Below, one piece after another: positions 22,386-30,863 of a stretch of DNA of 32,242 nt. Origin of the DNA: Ruminococcus sp. UBA4350 (GTDB lineage: Bacteria; Bacillota; Clostridia; Oscillospirales; Ruminococcaceae); contig DGSY01000133.1 in assembly GCA_002394125.1 (NCBI GenBank), positions 1 to 32,242 of the forward strand. Reading direction: 5' to 3'. The notes beneath the pieces are model-generated. The model searched no databases, was not told the DNA's origin, and saw only the letters and a list, made by a program, of their open reading frames with translations. Each line of letters opens with the position of its first letter. Within the stretch, counting starts at the first letter, position 1. A program made the translations under genes and the position numbers.

Positions 22386-22817
22386 ATGGTAGCAATCGGA
22401 AGTGACCACGCAGCGGCCTCGCTGCGGCAGATCGTCAAACAGTATCTGGAGGATCAGGAGATCCCGTATATCGACTGCGGCACGGATGAATCGCCGAGCG
22501 ATTATCCGGAGATCGCAAAGACCGTCTGCGGAAAGATCCAGTCCGGCGAAGCGGATACCGGCATCCTGCTCTGCGGCACCGGCATCGGCATGAGCATGGC
22601 TGCAAACAAGATGAAGGGCATCCGCGCAGCAGTCTGCACGGAGACCTACAGCGCAAAGTATACGCGCCTGCACAATGATGCAAATGTGCTGTGCATGGGC
22701 GCACGCGTCGTCGGCGAGGGACTGGCACGCGAGATCCTTGACACATTCCTGTTCACGGAATTTGAGGGCGGCAGGCATCAGCGGCGCATTGACATGATCG
22801 CTGAGCTGGAGAAATAA
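22386..22817 (+). CDS. rpiB: Ribose-5-phosphate isomerase B
   Basis: The 143-residue RpiB/LacA/LacB family sugar isomerase interconverts ribose 5-phosphate and ribulose 5-phosphate in the pentose phosphate pathway. GSDHAA (Asp7, His8) and LLCGTGIGMSMAANK (Cys63, expected catalytic base) are in place, and the C-terminal EGGRHQRRIDMI is typical. The ATG at 22386 follows AGGAGG. The frame is open upstream inside the lipoprotein gene, but that extension is a shadow. RpiB rather than an allose isomerase is favoured because it stands alone. Confidence 0.93.
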   Translation: MVAIGSDHAAASLRQIVKQYLEDQEIPYIDCGTDESPSDYPEIAKTVCGKIQSGEADTGILLCGTGIGMSMAANKMKGIRAAVCTETYSAKYTRLHNDANVLCMGARVVGEGLAREILDTFLFTEFEGGRHQRRIDMIAELEK

Positions 22818-22902
22818 AAACAGCCGCGTTCCGAACGGTGTTCAGCAAGCCGGCAAGCCGCCGGTCTGCTCACATAAATATATAATGAAAGAGGTTATCA
22901 TC

Positions 22903-24771
22903 ATGAAAGCGAAAAGGGGAACCGCGCTGGTGTCAGCCGCCGTGCTGTGCATGAGCGCACTCTCGCTGCCCGCCGGCACATCCGCCGCAAGCGAGGTCAT
23001 CAAGGTCGAGTTTGAGAGCGGCAAGCTCACAGACTGCGAAAATCCGCCGATCACATGGGAGCAGATCGACGAGGACGGCTTCGGCAATGTCTGTGATATG
23101 TCCGGCTGGTCTGGCGAAAGCTATGTCTATATCGACCGCAAGGACGCACAGGTCACCGTGACCGTCAACATGGAAAAGGAGGGCTATTACGCGCTGGAGC
23201 TCTGCTATATCCAGTGCTTCGGCAATCCCGAAAAGCCAGACAAAACACAGTATCTGCTCGTCAACGGCGAATCGCAGGGCGAGGTGCTGTTCCCGTTCAA
23301 TTCCGGCAAGGGCTGGCAGATGCTCCCCGCAGGATATGTGCATCTGAACAAGGGCGAAAATACGATCACCGTCAAGAGCTACTGGGGCTACACCTTCCTC
23401 GATTATCTCACGATCTCCGATGCACCGGCCTATCTGACCAATTTCGAGCCGGACGCTGCCCCCTGCAATCCGAATGCATCCCCCGAAGCGCGGAAGCTCT
23501 ATGCCTATATGCGGGAGAATTACGGCAATCACATTCTCTCCGGCCAGCAGGAATACTGCGGCTCGCATAACTACAATAAAAATGCGTTTGAATCGCAGGG
23601 ACTCCCGATCGACTATCTCGTAGACAACGAAGCCGAGTTTGAGTACATTCAGGAAACGACCGGCAAGCAGCCCGCGATCCGCGGCATCGACTTCCTGTTC
23701 TACAATACGACCTCGCCCTATTTCGACGATGCCCCGGAGCGCGTGATCGCATGGTACAAGGACAAGGGCGGCATCCCGACCGTCACCTATCACTGGAATG
23801 TCCCGACCGAAAAGGGCAGCTCCGATTGCGCATTCTATGTGGAATCCGCCGCGAACGGCAGCGCCTTCACGACATTCAGCGCGAAGAATGCCGTCACGGA
23901 AGGCACATGGGAGCATGAGCAGATCGACAAGGATATCGCGCTGCTCGCCGAACAGCTCGGCAAAGCGCGTGATGCCGGTGTCCCGATCCTGTTCCGCCCG
24001 CTGCATGAGGCCGAGGGCGCATGGTTCTGGTGGGGCGCTGACGGCCCCGAGGCCTGCAAAGAACTCTACATCTATCTCTGGGATCAGCTCACGAATAAAT
24101 ACAAGCTGAACAATCTGCTCTGGATCTGGACGGCATCGACCTCCGCTCATGCCGCAGAATGGTATCCGGGCGACAAGTACGTCGATTTTCAGGGCATCGA
24201 CAAATACAACGCGATCAACAACAACGATCCGAATCCGAGTGCGATCGCAGCATCCTTCTATACGATGGTCGGACAGACCGAGGGAAAGAAAATGGTCGTC
24301 ATGAGCGAGAATGACACGATCCCCTCCCTCGACAATCTGCTGAAGGACAAGGCCGCATGGCTCTATTTCTGCCCGTGGTATCAGCGCTATCTCACCGGCC
24401 TGAATGATCCGGCGGAGCTGAAGAAAATCTACACCAGCGACTACTGCATCACACTCGACGAGCTGCCCGACTGGGATACCTACGATCCGGAGCTTCCTGA
24501 AAATCCGCAGCCCGAAACCGGTACCACGACCACAACAGACAGTGCCAGTCAGGGCTCCGGCGAAAAGCTCTTACCCGGCGATGTGGACTGCAGCGGTGCC
24601 GTTGACGTTAATGATGTTGTCCTGCTTGCTCGCTATCTTGCGGAGGACGAGGAAGCCGTGATCAGCACGGTCGGCAAGCAGAACGGAGAGGTGGACGGTA
24701 CGCCCGGACTCACCAATGAAGACGGCACGCAGATCCTCAAATTCATTGCAAAGCTCATCCCGAAACTCTGA
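22903..24771 (+). CDS. Dockerin-bearing CBM35-GH26 beta-mannanase
   Basis: This 622-residue secreted plant-cell-wall enzyme has a signal peptide (to about residue 28), a CBM35-like module (about 30-165, KVEFESGK...), a GH26 catalytic domain (about 180-520), a Thr-rich linker (about 535-555) and a C-terminal type I dockerin (GDVDCSGAVDVNDVVLLARYL plus a degenerate second repeat). The expected acid/base is Glu369 in FRPLHEAEGAWFWWG and the nucleophile Glu469 in MSEND. It should attach to a cellulosome-like scaffoldin by cohesin binding and cut mannan. The ATG at 22903 is chosen over 22885 because AAAGAGG lies eight bases before it. The gene stands alone. Confidence 0.92.
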   Translation: MKAKRGTALVSAAVLCMSALSLPAGTSAASEVIKVEFESGKLTDCENPPITWEQIDEDGFGNVCDMSGWSGESYVYIDRKDAQVTVTVNMEKEGYYALELCYIQCFGNPEKPDKTQYLLVNGESQGEVLFPFNSGKGWQMLPAGYVHLNKGENTITVKSYWGYTFLDYLTISDAPAYLTNFEPDAAPCNPNASPEARKLYAYMRENYGNHILSGQQEYCGSHNYNKNAFESQGLPIDYLVDNEAEFEYIQETTGKQPAIRGIDFLFYNTTSPYFDDAPERVIAWYKDKGGIPTVTYHWNVPTEKGSSDCAFYVESAANGSAFTTFSAKNAVTEGTWEHEQIDKDIALLAEQLGKARDAGVPILFRPLHEAEGAWFWWGADGPEACKELYIYLWDQLTNKYKLNNLLWIWTASTSAHAAEWYPGDKYVDFQGIDKYNAINNNDPNPSAIAASFYTMVGQTEGKKMVVMSENDTIPSLDNLLKDKAAWLYFCPWYQRYLTGLNDPAELKKIYTSDYCITLDELPDWDTYDPELPENPQPETGTTTTTDSASQGSGEKLLPGDVDCSGAVDVNDVVLLARYLAEDEEAVISTVGKQNGEVDGTPGLTNEDGTQILKFIAKLIPKL

Positions 24772-24799
24772 TTTTTCCGTGATTATCACCAAAATCCGA

Positions 24800-24838
24800 C
24801 CGGATGCCGCCCTGAGAATCGTTGCAGGGCGGCATCCG
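24800..24838 (+). terminator. Hairpin after the GH26 gene
   Basis: A 13-bp perfect stem (GGATGCCGCCCTG / CAGGGCGGCATCC) with a ten-base loop lies about 30 bp after the stop codon. No long T-run follows, so termination strength is uncertain. Confidence 0.6.
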
Positions 24839-24845
24839 CCTGCTC

Positions 24846-24874
24846 TTGACAAAATGCACGAAATTTGCTATAAT
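24846..24874 (+). promoter_or_regulatory. Perfect-consensus promoter of the rplU operon
   Basis: TTGACA (24846-24851) and TATAAT (24869-24874) with a 17-bp spacer, as expected for ribosomal protein genes. Confidence 0.85.
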
Positions 24875-24880
24875 AATAGA

Positions 24881-24975
24881 GCCGCTTGCTGAACGGTTCA
24901 AGCCGTACTATGTCCCGACGCGGGTCATGCGCACCGTTCGCAGCGAGTTTATGGAAAAGGCAGGTGCCAGAAATA
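24881..24975 (+). promoter_or_regulatory. Probable ribosomal protein L21 leader
   Basis: About 95 transcribed bases lie between the promoter and the rplU start, with potential pairings such as GAACGG / CCGTTC. The Rfam L21 leader occupies this position in Gram-positives and is thought to let L21 repress its own operon. I infer it from place and length; the motif was not scored. Confidence 0.5.
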
Positions 24976-24977
24976 CC

Positions 24978-25289
24978 ATGTATGCAGTCATTTTGACAGG
25001 CGGCAAGCAGCTGAAGGTCGAGGAGGGCAACATCATCCGTGTTGAGAAGCTCGCGGTCGAGGCAGGCGATACCGTTACCTTCGATCAGGTCGCAGCAGTC
25101 GGCGACGAGAGCGGTCTGACGATCGGCGCTCCCCTCGTGGACGGCGCAAAGGTCACAGCGAAGGTTCTTGCAAACGGCAAGGGCAAGAAGATCCGTGTCT
25201 TCACCTACAAGCCGAAGTGCGGTCAGAAGCGTGCGATCGGCCACAGACAGCCGTTCACCAAGGTCCGCATCGAATCCATCAGCAAATAA
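24978..25289 (+). CDS. rplU: 50S ribosomal protein L21
   Basis: The 103-residue L21 begins MYAVILTGGKQLKVEEGNII and ends KKIRVFTYKPKCGQKRAIGH then RQPFTKVRIESI, the full family pattern. It binds 23S rRNA. The ATG at 24978 is chosen because the open frame upstream is the leader. Gene order rplU-prp-rpmA is the Firmicutes standard. Confidence 0.97.
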   Translation: MYAVILTGGKQLKVEEGNIIRVEKLAVEAGDTVTFDQVAAVGDESGLTIGAPLVDGAKVTAKVLANGKGKKIRVFTYKPKCGQKRAIGHRQPFTKVRIESISK

Positions 25290-25295
25290 GCACAG

Positions 25296-25634
25296 ATGAA
25301 GCTGAATGCGGTTTTTGAGCAGCAGGACGGGCTCTATGTCAGTGCTGCGGTCAGCGGCCATGCAGAATATGAGAGCGGCAGCGAGGAGGGCATGATCCTC
25401 TGCGCGGCGGTCTCCTCTGCAATGCAGCTTACCTGCAATACCCTCACCGAATGCTTCGGTGCAGCGGTCAGCATCATAGAAAATCCGGCATCGGATGCTC
25501 AGAATCTCCTTTCCTTCCGGCTCGATTCGCCGGACTCTGTGCAATCGGAACTCCTGCACGGGCTGCTCATTCATTTGCAGGTACTCGCAGAGGATTATGA
25601 CGGCATGATGTCTGTCAAAGTCCGGCGTGTCTGA
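25296..25634 (+). CDS. prp: Prp, ribosomal-processing cysteine protease
   Basis: The 112-residue cysteine protease of the YsxB/Prp family cleaves the N-terminal extension of L27. The catalytic pair is His22 (GHAEY) and Cys36 (ILCAAVS), correctly spaced. It lies between rplU and rpmA, and the L27 encoded next carries the matching cleavage site, so enzyme and substrate are adjacent. Confidence 0.94.
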   Translation: MKLNAVFEQQDGLYVSAAVSGHAEYESGSEEGMILCAAVSSAMQLTCNTLTECFGAAVSIIENPASDAQNLLSFRLDSPDSVQSELLHGLLIHLQVLAEDYDGMMSVKVRRV

Positions 25635-25672
25635 GGCAGCCGCCATTTCATAAAACGGAGGTGCAATCCACT

Positions 25673-25957
25673 ATGTTGCGTATCAGTATGCAGTTCTTCG
25701 CTCATAAGAAGGGCGTTGGTTCTACCAAGAACGGCCGTGATTCCGAAGCAAAGCGCCTTGGCGTCAAGCGCGGCGACGGCCAGTATGTTCTCGCAGGCAA
25801 TATTCTCGTGCGTCAGCGCGGCACACATATCCATCCGGGCAACAATGTCGGCATCGGTTCGGATGATACACTGTTCGCAAAGATCGACGGTCAGGTCCGC
25901 TTCGAGCGTCTCGGCCGCGACAGAAAGCGCGTCAGTGTCTATGCTGTCGAGCAGTAA
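25673..25957 (+). CDS. rpmA: 50S ribosomal protein L27 with Prp-cleaved extension
   Basis: The 94-residue L27 begins MLRISMQFFAHKKG. Firmicutes L27 is cut by Prp after the FF pair, exposing the AHKKG end that reaches the peptidyl-transferase centre. The core (GSTKNGRDSEAKRLGVKR) is canonical. The ATG at 25673 follows GGAGGTG; an in-frame GTG four codons upstream belongs to that ribosome binding site. Confidence 0.97.
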   Translation: MLRISMQFFAHKKGVGSTKNGRDSEAKRLGVKRGDGQYVLAGNILVRQRGTHIHPGNNVGIGSDDTLFAKIDGQVRFERLGRDRKRVSVYAVEQ

Positions 25958-26018
25958 GTAAACAATAGGCACCGTGCCGGAGCAGTTCGGTGCGGTGCTG
26001 TTTATGCGGTTCGCCGTA

Positions 26019-26049
26019 TCCCCCTTGCTGCCGGCAGGGGGGCTTTTTT
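26019..26049 (+). terminator. Terminator between rpmA and obg
   Basis: A GC-rich hairpin (CCCCCTTGC / GCAGGGGGG) is followed by six T residues about 20 bp before the obg start. A second GC-rich repeat (GCACCG / CGGTGC, about 25970-25993) lies upstream. Confidence 0.75.
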
Positions 26050-26067
26050 ATGAGAAGAGGTGCGTAA

Positions 26068-27342
26068 ATGTCAATGTTCGTCGATCAGGTAAGGATCCAT
26101 ATTGAAGCAGGCAGAGGCGGTGACGGCGCTGTCAGCTTCCACCGCGAGAAATATGTCGCGGCCGGCGGGCCGGACGGCGGTGACGGCGGCAAGGGCGGCG
26201 ATGTCATCTTTGTCGCGGACGATCATTTCTCCTCGCTGATCGCATTCCGGTATCAGCGGAAATATATCGCCGAAAACGGTCAGCCCGGCGCTGCAAAGCG
26301 CTGCACCGGCAAAAGCGCACCGGATCTCGTCATCAAGGTGCCGCGCGGAACCGTCATCCGCGAAGCGCAGTCCGGCAGAGTCATGGCCGATATCTCCGGC
26401 GATGAACCGGTCATTATCGCAAAGGGCGGCAAGGGCGGCAAGGGCAATCAGCACTTCGCCAGCTCCACCAGACAGGTTCCGCGCTTCGCGAAGCCTGGCT
26501 ATGACGGCGAAAAATTCGATCTCATTCTGGAGCTGAAGCTGCTCGCGGATGTCGGACTCGTCGGCTTCCCGAATGTCGGAAAGTCTACGCTGATCTCCGT
26601 CGTCTCCGCAGCAAAGCCGAAGATCGCAAATTATCATTTCACAACGCTGGAGCCGGTTCTGGGCGTTGTCAAGCTCGATGATGAACGCTCCTTTGTCATG
26701 GCCGATATCCCCGGCCTGATCGAGGGCGCGGCGGAGGGTGCCGGTCTCGGTCATTCGTTCCTGCGCCATGTGGAGCGCTGCCGCCTGATCGTCCATGTGC
26801 TGGATGTTTCCGGCTGTGAGGACCGCGATCCGATCGAGGATTTCGAGAAGATCAACCGCGAGCTTGCGAATTTCTCCGAGGATCTCAGCCATTGCCCGCA
26901 GATCGTTGCCGCGAACAAGGCCGATCTCGCATCCGAGGAACAGATCGAGCGTCTGCACGCCTATATCGCCGAAAAGGAGCTGCCGTTCTATGTCATCTCC
27001 GCGGCGGCGGCGCAGGGTACCAAACCGCTGCTCGACGAGATCTCCCGCGTGCTCGATACGCTCCCGCCGGTCAAGCGCTTTGAGCCGGAGGCCGTACCGG
27101 AGCCCGCGCCGGAGGAGAAGAAGCGCTTCACGGTCGAGATCGACGAAAACGGCGTCTATCAGGTCGATGCGCCGTTCATGGAGCCGATCATGCGCACGGT
27201 CAATCCCGATGACTGGTCGTCGCTCCAGTATTTCGAGCGCGTCCTCATCAGCAGCGGCATCATTGCAAAGCTCGAAGAAATGGGTGCAAAGGAGGGCGTG
27301 ACCGTTTCGATCAACGGTTTTGAGTTCGATTATGTTGACTGA
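26068..27342 (+). CDS. obg: Obg GTPase (ribosome assembly, stringent control)
   Basis: The 424-residue Obg/CgtA GTPase has a glycine-rich Obg fold (1-160; GGDGAVSFHREKYV, GGDGGKGGDV), a G domain with GFPNVGKST (from Gly166), switch DIPGLIEGA and ANKADL, and the C-terminal OCT domain (about 350-424) common in Gram-positives. It is a late 50S assembly factor and binds ppGpp in related species. mrnC overlaps its last 11 bases. Confidence 0.97.
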   Translation: MSMFVDQVRIHIEAGRGGDGAVSFHREKYVAAGGPDGGDGGKGGDVIFVADDHFSSLIAFRYQRKYIAENGQPGAAKRCTGKSAPDLVIKVPRGTVIREAQSGRVMADISGDEPVIIAKGGKGGKGNQHFASSTRQVPRFAKPGYDGEKFDLILELKLLADVGLVGFPNVGKSTLISVVSAAKPKIANYHFTTLEPVLGVVKLDDERSFVMADIPGLIEGAAEGAGLGHSFLRHVERCRLIVHVLDVSGCEDRDPIEDFEKINRELANFSEDLSHCPQIVAANKADLASEEQIERLHAYIAEKELPFYVISAAAAQGTKPLLDEISRVLDTLPPVKRFEPEAVPEPAPEEKKRFTVEIDENGVYQVDAPFMEPIMRTVNPDDWSSLQYFERVLISSGIIAKLEEMGAKEGVTVSINGFEFDYVD

Positions 27343-27763
27343 TCCTTTACAGACACCGCTCTCCCCTGATGCGGCCAGACAGTACAGCCCGCTCGCACTC
27401 GCATTTCTCGGCGACAGCGTCTATGAGGTCATGGTGCGCGAGATGCTGCTGCGGGAGGGAAACCGTCCCGCCAGAGAGCTGCATTCGCAGGCCGTCGCGC
27501 ACGTCCGCGCCGCATATCAGGCCGCAGCAGCCGGCAGGATCGCGGAAATGCTGACACCGGAGGAAGCGGATATTCTCCGCCGCGGACGCAATGCCAGCGG
27601 CATCAGCGTGCCGAAGCACGCAACACCGGCAGACTACCGGAAAGCAACAGGCTTTGAATGCCTGTTCGGATATTTATATCTCTGCGGACAGACCGAACGG
27701 CTCCACGCGCTCTTTGCGGTGATCTGGGCGGAAGGCTCGCAGGAAAACGAATCAGCAGAATAG
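27332..27763 (+). CDS. mrnC: Mini-ribonuclease III
   Basis: The 143-residue Mini-III RNase matures the 3' and 5' ends of 23S rRNA precursor in Firmicutes. YSPLALAFLGDSVYE holds the RNase III signature with catalytic Asp28, and there is no double-stranded RNA-binding domain, as normal for this family. The ATG at 27332 is preferred over an in-frame TTG at 27320. Overlap with obg suggests coupled translation of two rRNA-assembly factors. Confidence 0.93.
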   Translation: MLTDPLQTPLSPDAARQYSPLALAFLGDSVYEVMVREMLLREGNRPARELHSQAVAHVRAAYQAAAAGRIAEMLTPEEADILRRGRNASGISVPKHATPADYRKATGFECLFGYLYLCGQTERLHALFAVIWAEGSQENESAE

Positions 27764-27775
27764 GAGGTAAACCAT

Positions 27776-28510
27776 ATGTCCGGACATTCCAAATGGAACA
27801 ATATCAAGCGGAAAAAGGAAGCGACCGATGCTGTAAAGGCGAAGATCTTTACAAAGATCGGCCGTGAAATGATGGTCGTCATCAAAGAGGGCGGCCCTGA
27901 TCCGAACAATAACAGCAAGCTGCGCGACCTCATCGCAAAGGCAAAGGCGAACAATGTCCCGAACGACAACATTGACCGTCTCATCAAAAAGGCCGCAGGC
28001 GACAGCGATAAAAACAGCTACGAATCCCTCACCTACGAGGGCTACGGTCCGAACGGCGTTGCGGTCATCGTCGAGTGCCTGACCGACAACAAGAACCGTA
28101 CTGCCGGCAACATCCGCCATTACTTCGACAAATTCGGCGGCAATCTCGGCACGACCGGCTGCGTTTCCTATCTGTTCTCAACCAAGGGCATCGTTGTCAT
28201 TGAGCATGAGGGCGAGCTGGATGAGGACACCGTCATGGAGGATGTCATGGAGCTGGGCGGCGATGATATGACCTACTCCGAGGACAGCATTGAGATCGTC
28301 TGCGATCCGGCTGCCGTCAGCGCACTGCGCGAGGGACTGACCGCAAAGGGCTATCTCGTTGCATCGGCGGAGGCTGAGGAAGTCCCCAGCACCTATGTGA
28401 CGCTGACCGATGAGGAAGCTCTGCGCAAAATGGGTCTGCTCCTTGAGCATCTTGAGGATGACGACGATGTGCAGAATGTCTGGCACAACTGGGATATGCC
28501 TGAGGAATGA
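27776..28510 (+). CDS. YebC/PmpR family protein
   Basis: The 244-residue YebC/TACO1 protein begins MSGHSKWNNIKRKKEATDAV and contains RDLIAKAKANNVPNDNIDR and YEGYGPNGVAVIVE, all typical. It is a three-domain cytosolic protein annotated as a transcription regulator; recent work links YebC proteins to ribosome rescue at proline-rich stretches. AGGAGGT precedes the ATG. It ends the obg-mrnC unit before a strong terminator. Confidence 0.95.
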   Translation: MSGHSKWNNIKRKKEATDAVKAKIFTKIGREMMVVIKEGGPDPNNNSKLRDLIAKAKANNVPNDNIDRLIKKAAGDSDKNSYESLTYEGYGPNGVAVIVECLTDNKNRTAGNIRHYFDKFGGNLGTTGCVSYLFSTKGIVVIEHEGELDEDTVMEDVMELGGDDMTYSEDSIEIVCDPAAVSALREGLTAKGYLVASAEAEEVPSTYVTLTDEEALRKMGLLLEHLEDDDDVQNVWHNWDMPEE

Positions 28511-28520
28511 TCACAGAATC

Positions 28521-28563
28521 AACAGCGCTGCGGGAGCATCAGACCCCGCAGCGCTGTTTTGTT
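28521..28563 (+). terminator. Terminator after the yebC-type gene
   Basis: A stem AACAGCGCTGCGGG / CCCCGCAGCGCTGTT with a nine-base loop is followed by T-rich sequence. It abuts the end of the convergent gene. Confidence 0.88.
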
Positions 28564-30037
28564 ATTCATAGTTTCCGGCAAGCACATTCTCCCACGGGAC
28601 GCTCTGCCCGCCGACCGCATTCAGCACACTGTAAACCAGAATATGCTGTGCATCCGCAGCCGTGACCGCTCCGCTGAGGTCAACGTCTGCGGCTTTATTC
28701 TGCGCATCCGTAAAGGCCGGATCGCTGCCGGAAATGATCATTGCCGCTTCCGTCAGCGTCATCTGCGCATCTGCCGCCGTCACAGTGCCGCTCTCGTCCG
28801 CATCGCCGAGCCGCGGCGTATCAATATGCTCAAACATATCGTTGATGCCGGTATCCAGCCCGACGGTCGAGCGGTACAGGCCGTAGATGCACGGGCTGTA
28901 TACGCCGATCTGTGAGGCCGCCGTGATCGGCGCACGCGCATATCCCCTCGCCCACTGCGTGAACCAGGTATACTGCTGCGAATTGTGGCAGGCGTAGCCC
29001 TCCATGCTCACCTGATACGCCGTCTTGCCGCCGTAATAATCCAGCGGGATATCATAGTTCATCACAAGGCGGTTCTGTCCCCAGAGATGAATATAGGTTT
29101 TCGGCACGTCCCATGCGCCGTACTGCGCGGCAGAATCCGGATAGTATGCCGGATTGCCCGAAAGATTCACCGCATTCATCAGCGAATCCGAATTGGCGCG
29201 GTGCTGACCGTGACCGTATTCGCCGTTGATATCGTGGCCGACGGCGATCTCCGGCCGGAAGCGCCGCAGCATCGCAACCTGATAGCCGATCACGGAATCA
29301 TAGGATATGCCGGCATATGCGAGATTCTGCTTCGCCGCAGGGAGCGTTTCCGAATACTGATCCGGGAACGGACCCATGACCGGATAATTGCGCAGACCGA
29401 CCTTCCAGAGCGCATTCAGCAGCTCATGCATTCGGATCGGCTCGCCGTAATGATTCGCAAAATAGATGACCTCTATCTTTTTGCCGCGTGCCAGCGCATC
29501 GGGGATCAGTCCGAGGAAGAAAAGATGCTCGTCGTCATTATGCGTGGAAAAGAGCGCAATATCAGCCTTTTCGTGACAGGGCTGCCAGACCTGCACATCG
29601 TCCGGCAGCTCGCCCTCACCGAAGACGCGCAGCTCCGCAACGTCTGTCGGCGCGGAGAAGGTGACCGTGACTCTGTTTGCCCCCAGCTCCGATACATCGG
29701 CGAAATCATGCTGATAGCCCTGCTGCCCGAATTCCAGTGTGCGGTCATCCGCCGTGACAGTCCAGCCGCCGGATGGCTTCTGGAATTTCATCGCAATGCC
29801 GGTGATCGGCTGATCGCAGGCGATCGTGACGGTATGCCCCGCCGCGAAGCAGAAATAGGTGTTTTCGTTGTTATCACGCATCAGGTAGGTGTTGAACGGA
29901 TAGAGCGTGTCAAGCAGCTCTGCGGACTGCGTCAGCTCCGTGACATCCGCAGAGACCTGCACCGCCGGATATGCCGCAGCAATCCCCGCCGCCGTCACTG
30001 CCGCAAGCAGAAAGGAAAGTGTTTTCATCTTTTTCAT
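28562..30037 (-). CDS. Secreted PIG-L family deacetylase with dockerin
   Basis: The 491-residue precursor has a signal peptide (to about residue 30), a beta-rich discoidin-like domain (about 30-145) and a PIG-L/LmbE deacetylase domain (about 155-410). The zinc site is variant THNDDE (usual AHPDDE) plus GHDINGEYGHGQH. A type I dockerin with two clean repeats (DADESGTVTAAD and DVDLSGAVTAAD) follows. It should remove N-acetyl groups from an extracellular sugar while docked on a cellulosome-like scaffold; the substrate is unknown. It is convergent with the yebC-type gene and shares its end with the terminator. Confidence 0.88.
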   Translation of the reverse strand: MKKMKTLSFLLAAVTAAGIAAAYPAVQVSADVTELTQSAELLDTLYPFNTYLMRDNNENTYFCFAAGHTVTIACDQPITGIAMKFQKPSGGWTVTADDRTLEFGQQGYQHDFADVSELGANRVTVTFSAPTDVAELRVFGEGELPDDVQVWQPCHEKADIALFSTHNDDEHLFFLGLIPDALARGKKIEVIYFANHYGEPIRMHELLNALWKVGLRNYPVMGPFPDQYSETLPAAKQNLAYAGISYDSVIGYQVAMLRRFRPEIAVGHDINGEYGHGQHRANSDSLMNAVNLSGNPAYYPDSAAQYGAWDVPKTYIHLWGQNRLVMNYDIPLDYYGGKTAYQVSMEGYACHNSQQYTWFTQWARGYARAPITAASQIGVYSPCIYGLYRSTVGLDTGINDMFEHIDTPRLGDADESGTVTAADAQMTLTEAAMIISGSDPAFTDAQNKAADVDLSGAVTAADAQHILVYSVLNAVGGQSVPWENVLAGNYE

Positions 30038-30130
30038 TTGTCTGTCCTCGATTCGTTTTTTGAAATAGTTTATGCAAATATGCCGCTGTTATACTTGGGC
30101 CATCTGAAATCAAATGATTATAACCGAGCA

Positions 30131-30844
30131 TCATTTTTCAATTATCTCGGCCTCGCCGTCATGAAAATAATAATACGCATGAAACATCGCACCGTATTCT
30201 CCGCCGCCGTTGTCATGCCGCCATACCGCAGCCTTCTCCCATAATTTTTCGTCCTGCAAATCCGAAGCCGAATGACACTCAACCAGCGTGACCTCTGTCG
30301 TTTTGCCGAGCTTAGAAACATCCAGCGCACTGACCTTTTCTCTGTCAAGAGCGTATGCGGAAACATATATGCAGATATTGTCACAGCCCGCGAACAGCTC
30401 CTCATAGCTGCGGATATCCGCCGGAACACCGCAGCGGATGAAGCTGCCGTATGTTGTCTCAACAGCGATATCCTGACAGTCCAGCTGTTCCCTGAAATAT
30501 GCGGCGAGTCTGTCATCCACATCCTTCTGCATAAAATTATCGCAGTTGACATCCGGATCCTTCGGACTGATATACGCCTTGAATTCACGGCCGTCATGTG
30601 TCATCGTCACATAACCCGCATCCTTTTTATGCGAATTCAATTCCATCTCGCCGACATGACGAAACTCAAAACCGGTGATTTCCGGTGAGAAGCCGTATTT
30701 TTCTTTGATATAGCTTTTTGCTTCAGACCTGATTTTCCGCTCAGCGCTTCTCTCACCGCATCCCGGAAGAAATCCGCAGCAAAGGACAGCCAGCGCGATC
30801 ATTGCGCCCGCTTTCAGGATACCGTTCATAATCTGTTGCCTCAT
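30131..30844 (-). CDS. Lipoprotein of unknown function
   Basis: The 237-residue precursor has a lipoprotein signal ending FLPGC (Cys29 from this start, Cys24 if the in-frame Met six codons in is used; both have weak ribosome binding sites). The mature part is a mixed alpha/beta domain of about 200 residues with no motif I recognise (AKSYIKEKYGFSPEITGFEF, VSALDVSKLGKTTEVTLVEC). It is probably surface-attached. It lies between the deacetylase and the deformylase-like gene, all on the minus strand; no clear shared promoter was found. Confidence 0.8.
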   Translation of the reverse strand: MRQQIMNGILKAGAMIALAVLCCGFLPGCGERSAERKIRSEAKSYIKEKYGFSPEITGFEFRHVGEMELNSHKKDAGYVTMTHDGREFKAYISPKDPDVNCDNFMQKDVDDRLAAYFREQLDCQDIAVETTYGSFIRCGVPADIRSYEELFAGCDNICIYVSAYALDREKVSALDVSKLGKTTEVTLVECHSASDLQDEKLWEKAAVWRHDNGGGEYGAMFHAYYYFHDGEAEIIEK

Positions 30845-30863
30845 TTCTTCTGCTCTTTTTGTG

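Noticed and set aside
22933..24150. Long minus-strand open frame opposite the GH26 gene
   Set aside because: It is antisense to CBM35 and GH26 motifs, with no recognisable domain of its own.
24822..24977. Longer N-terminus for L21
   Set aside because: The extension crosses the promoter and leader; L21 proteins start at MYAV as at 24978.
28985..30244. Long plus-strand open frame (419 codons) opposite the deacetylase gene
   Set aside because: The minus strand encodes a signal peptide, PIG-L motifs and dockerin repeats; the plus frame is its shadow.
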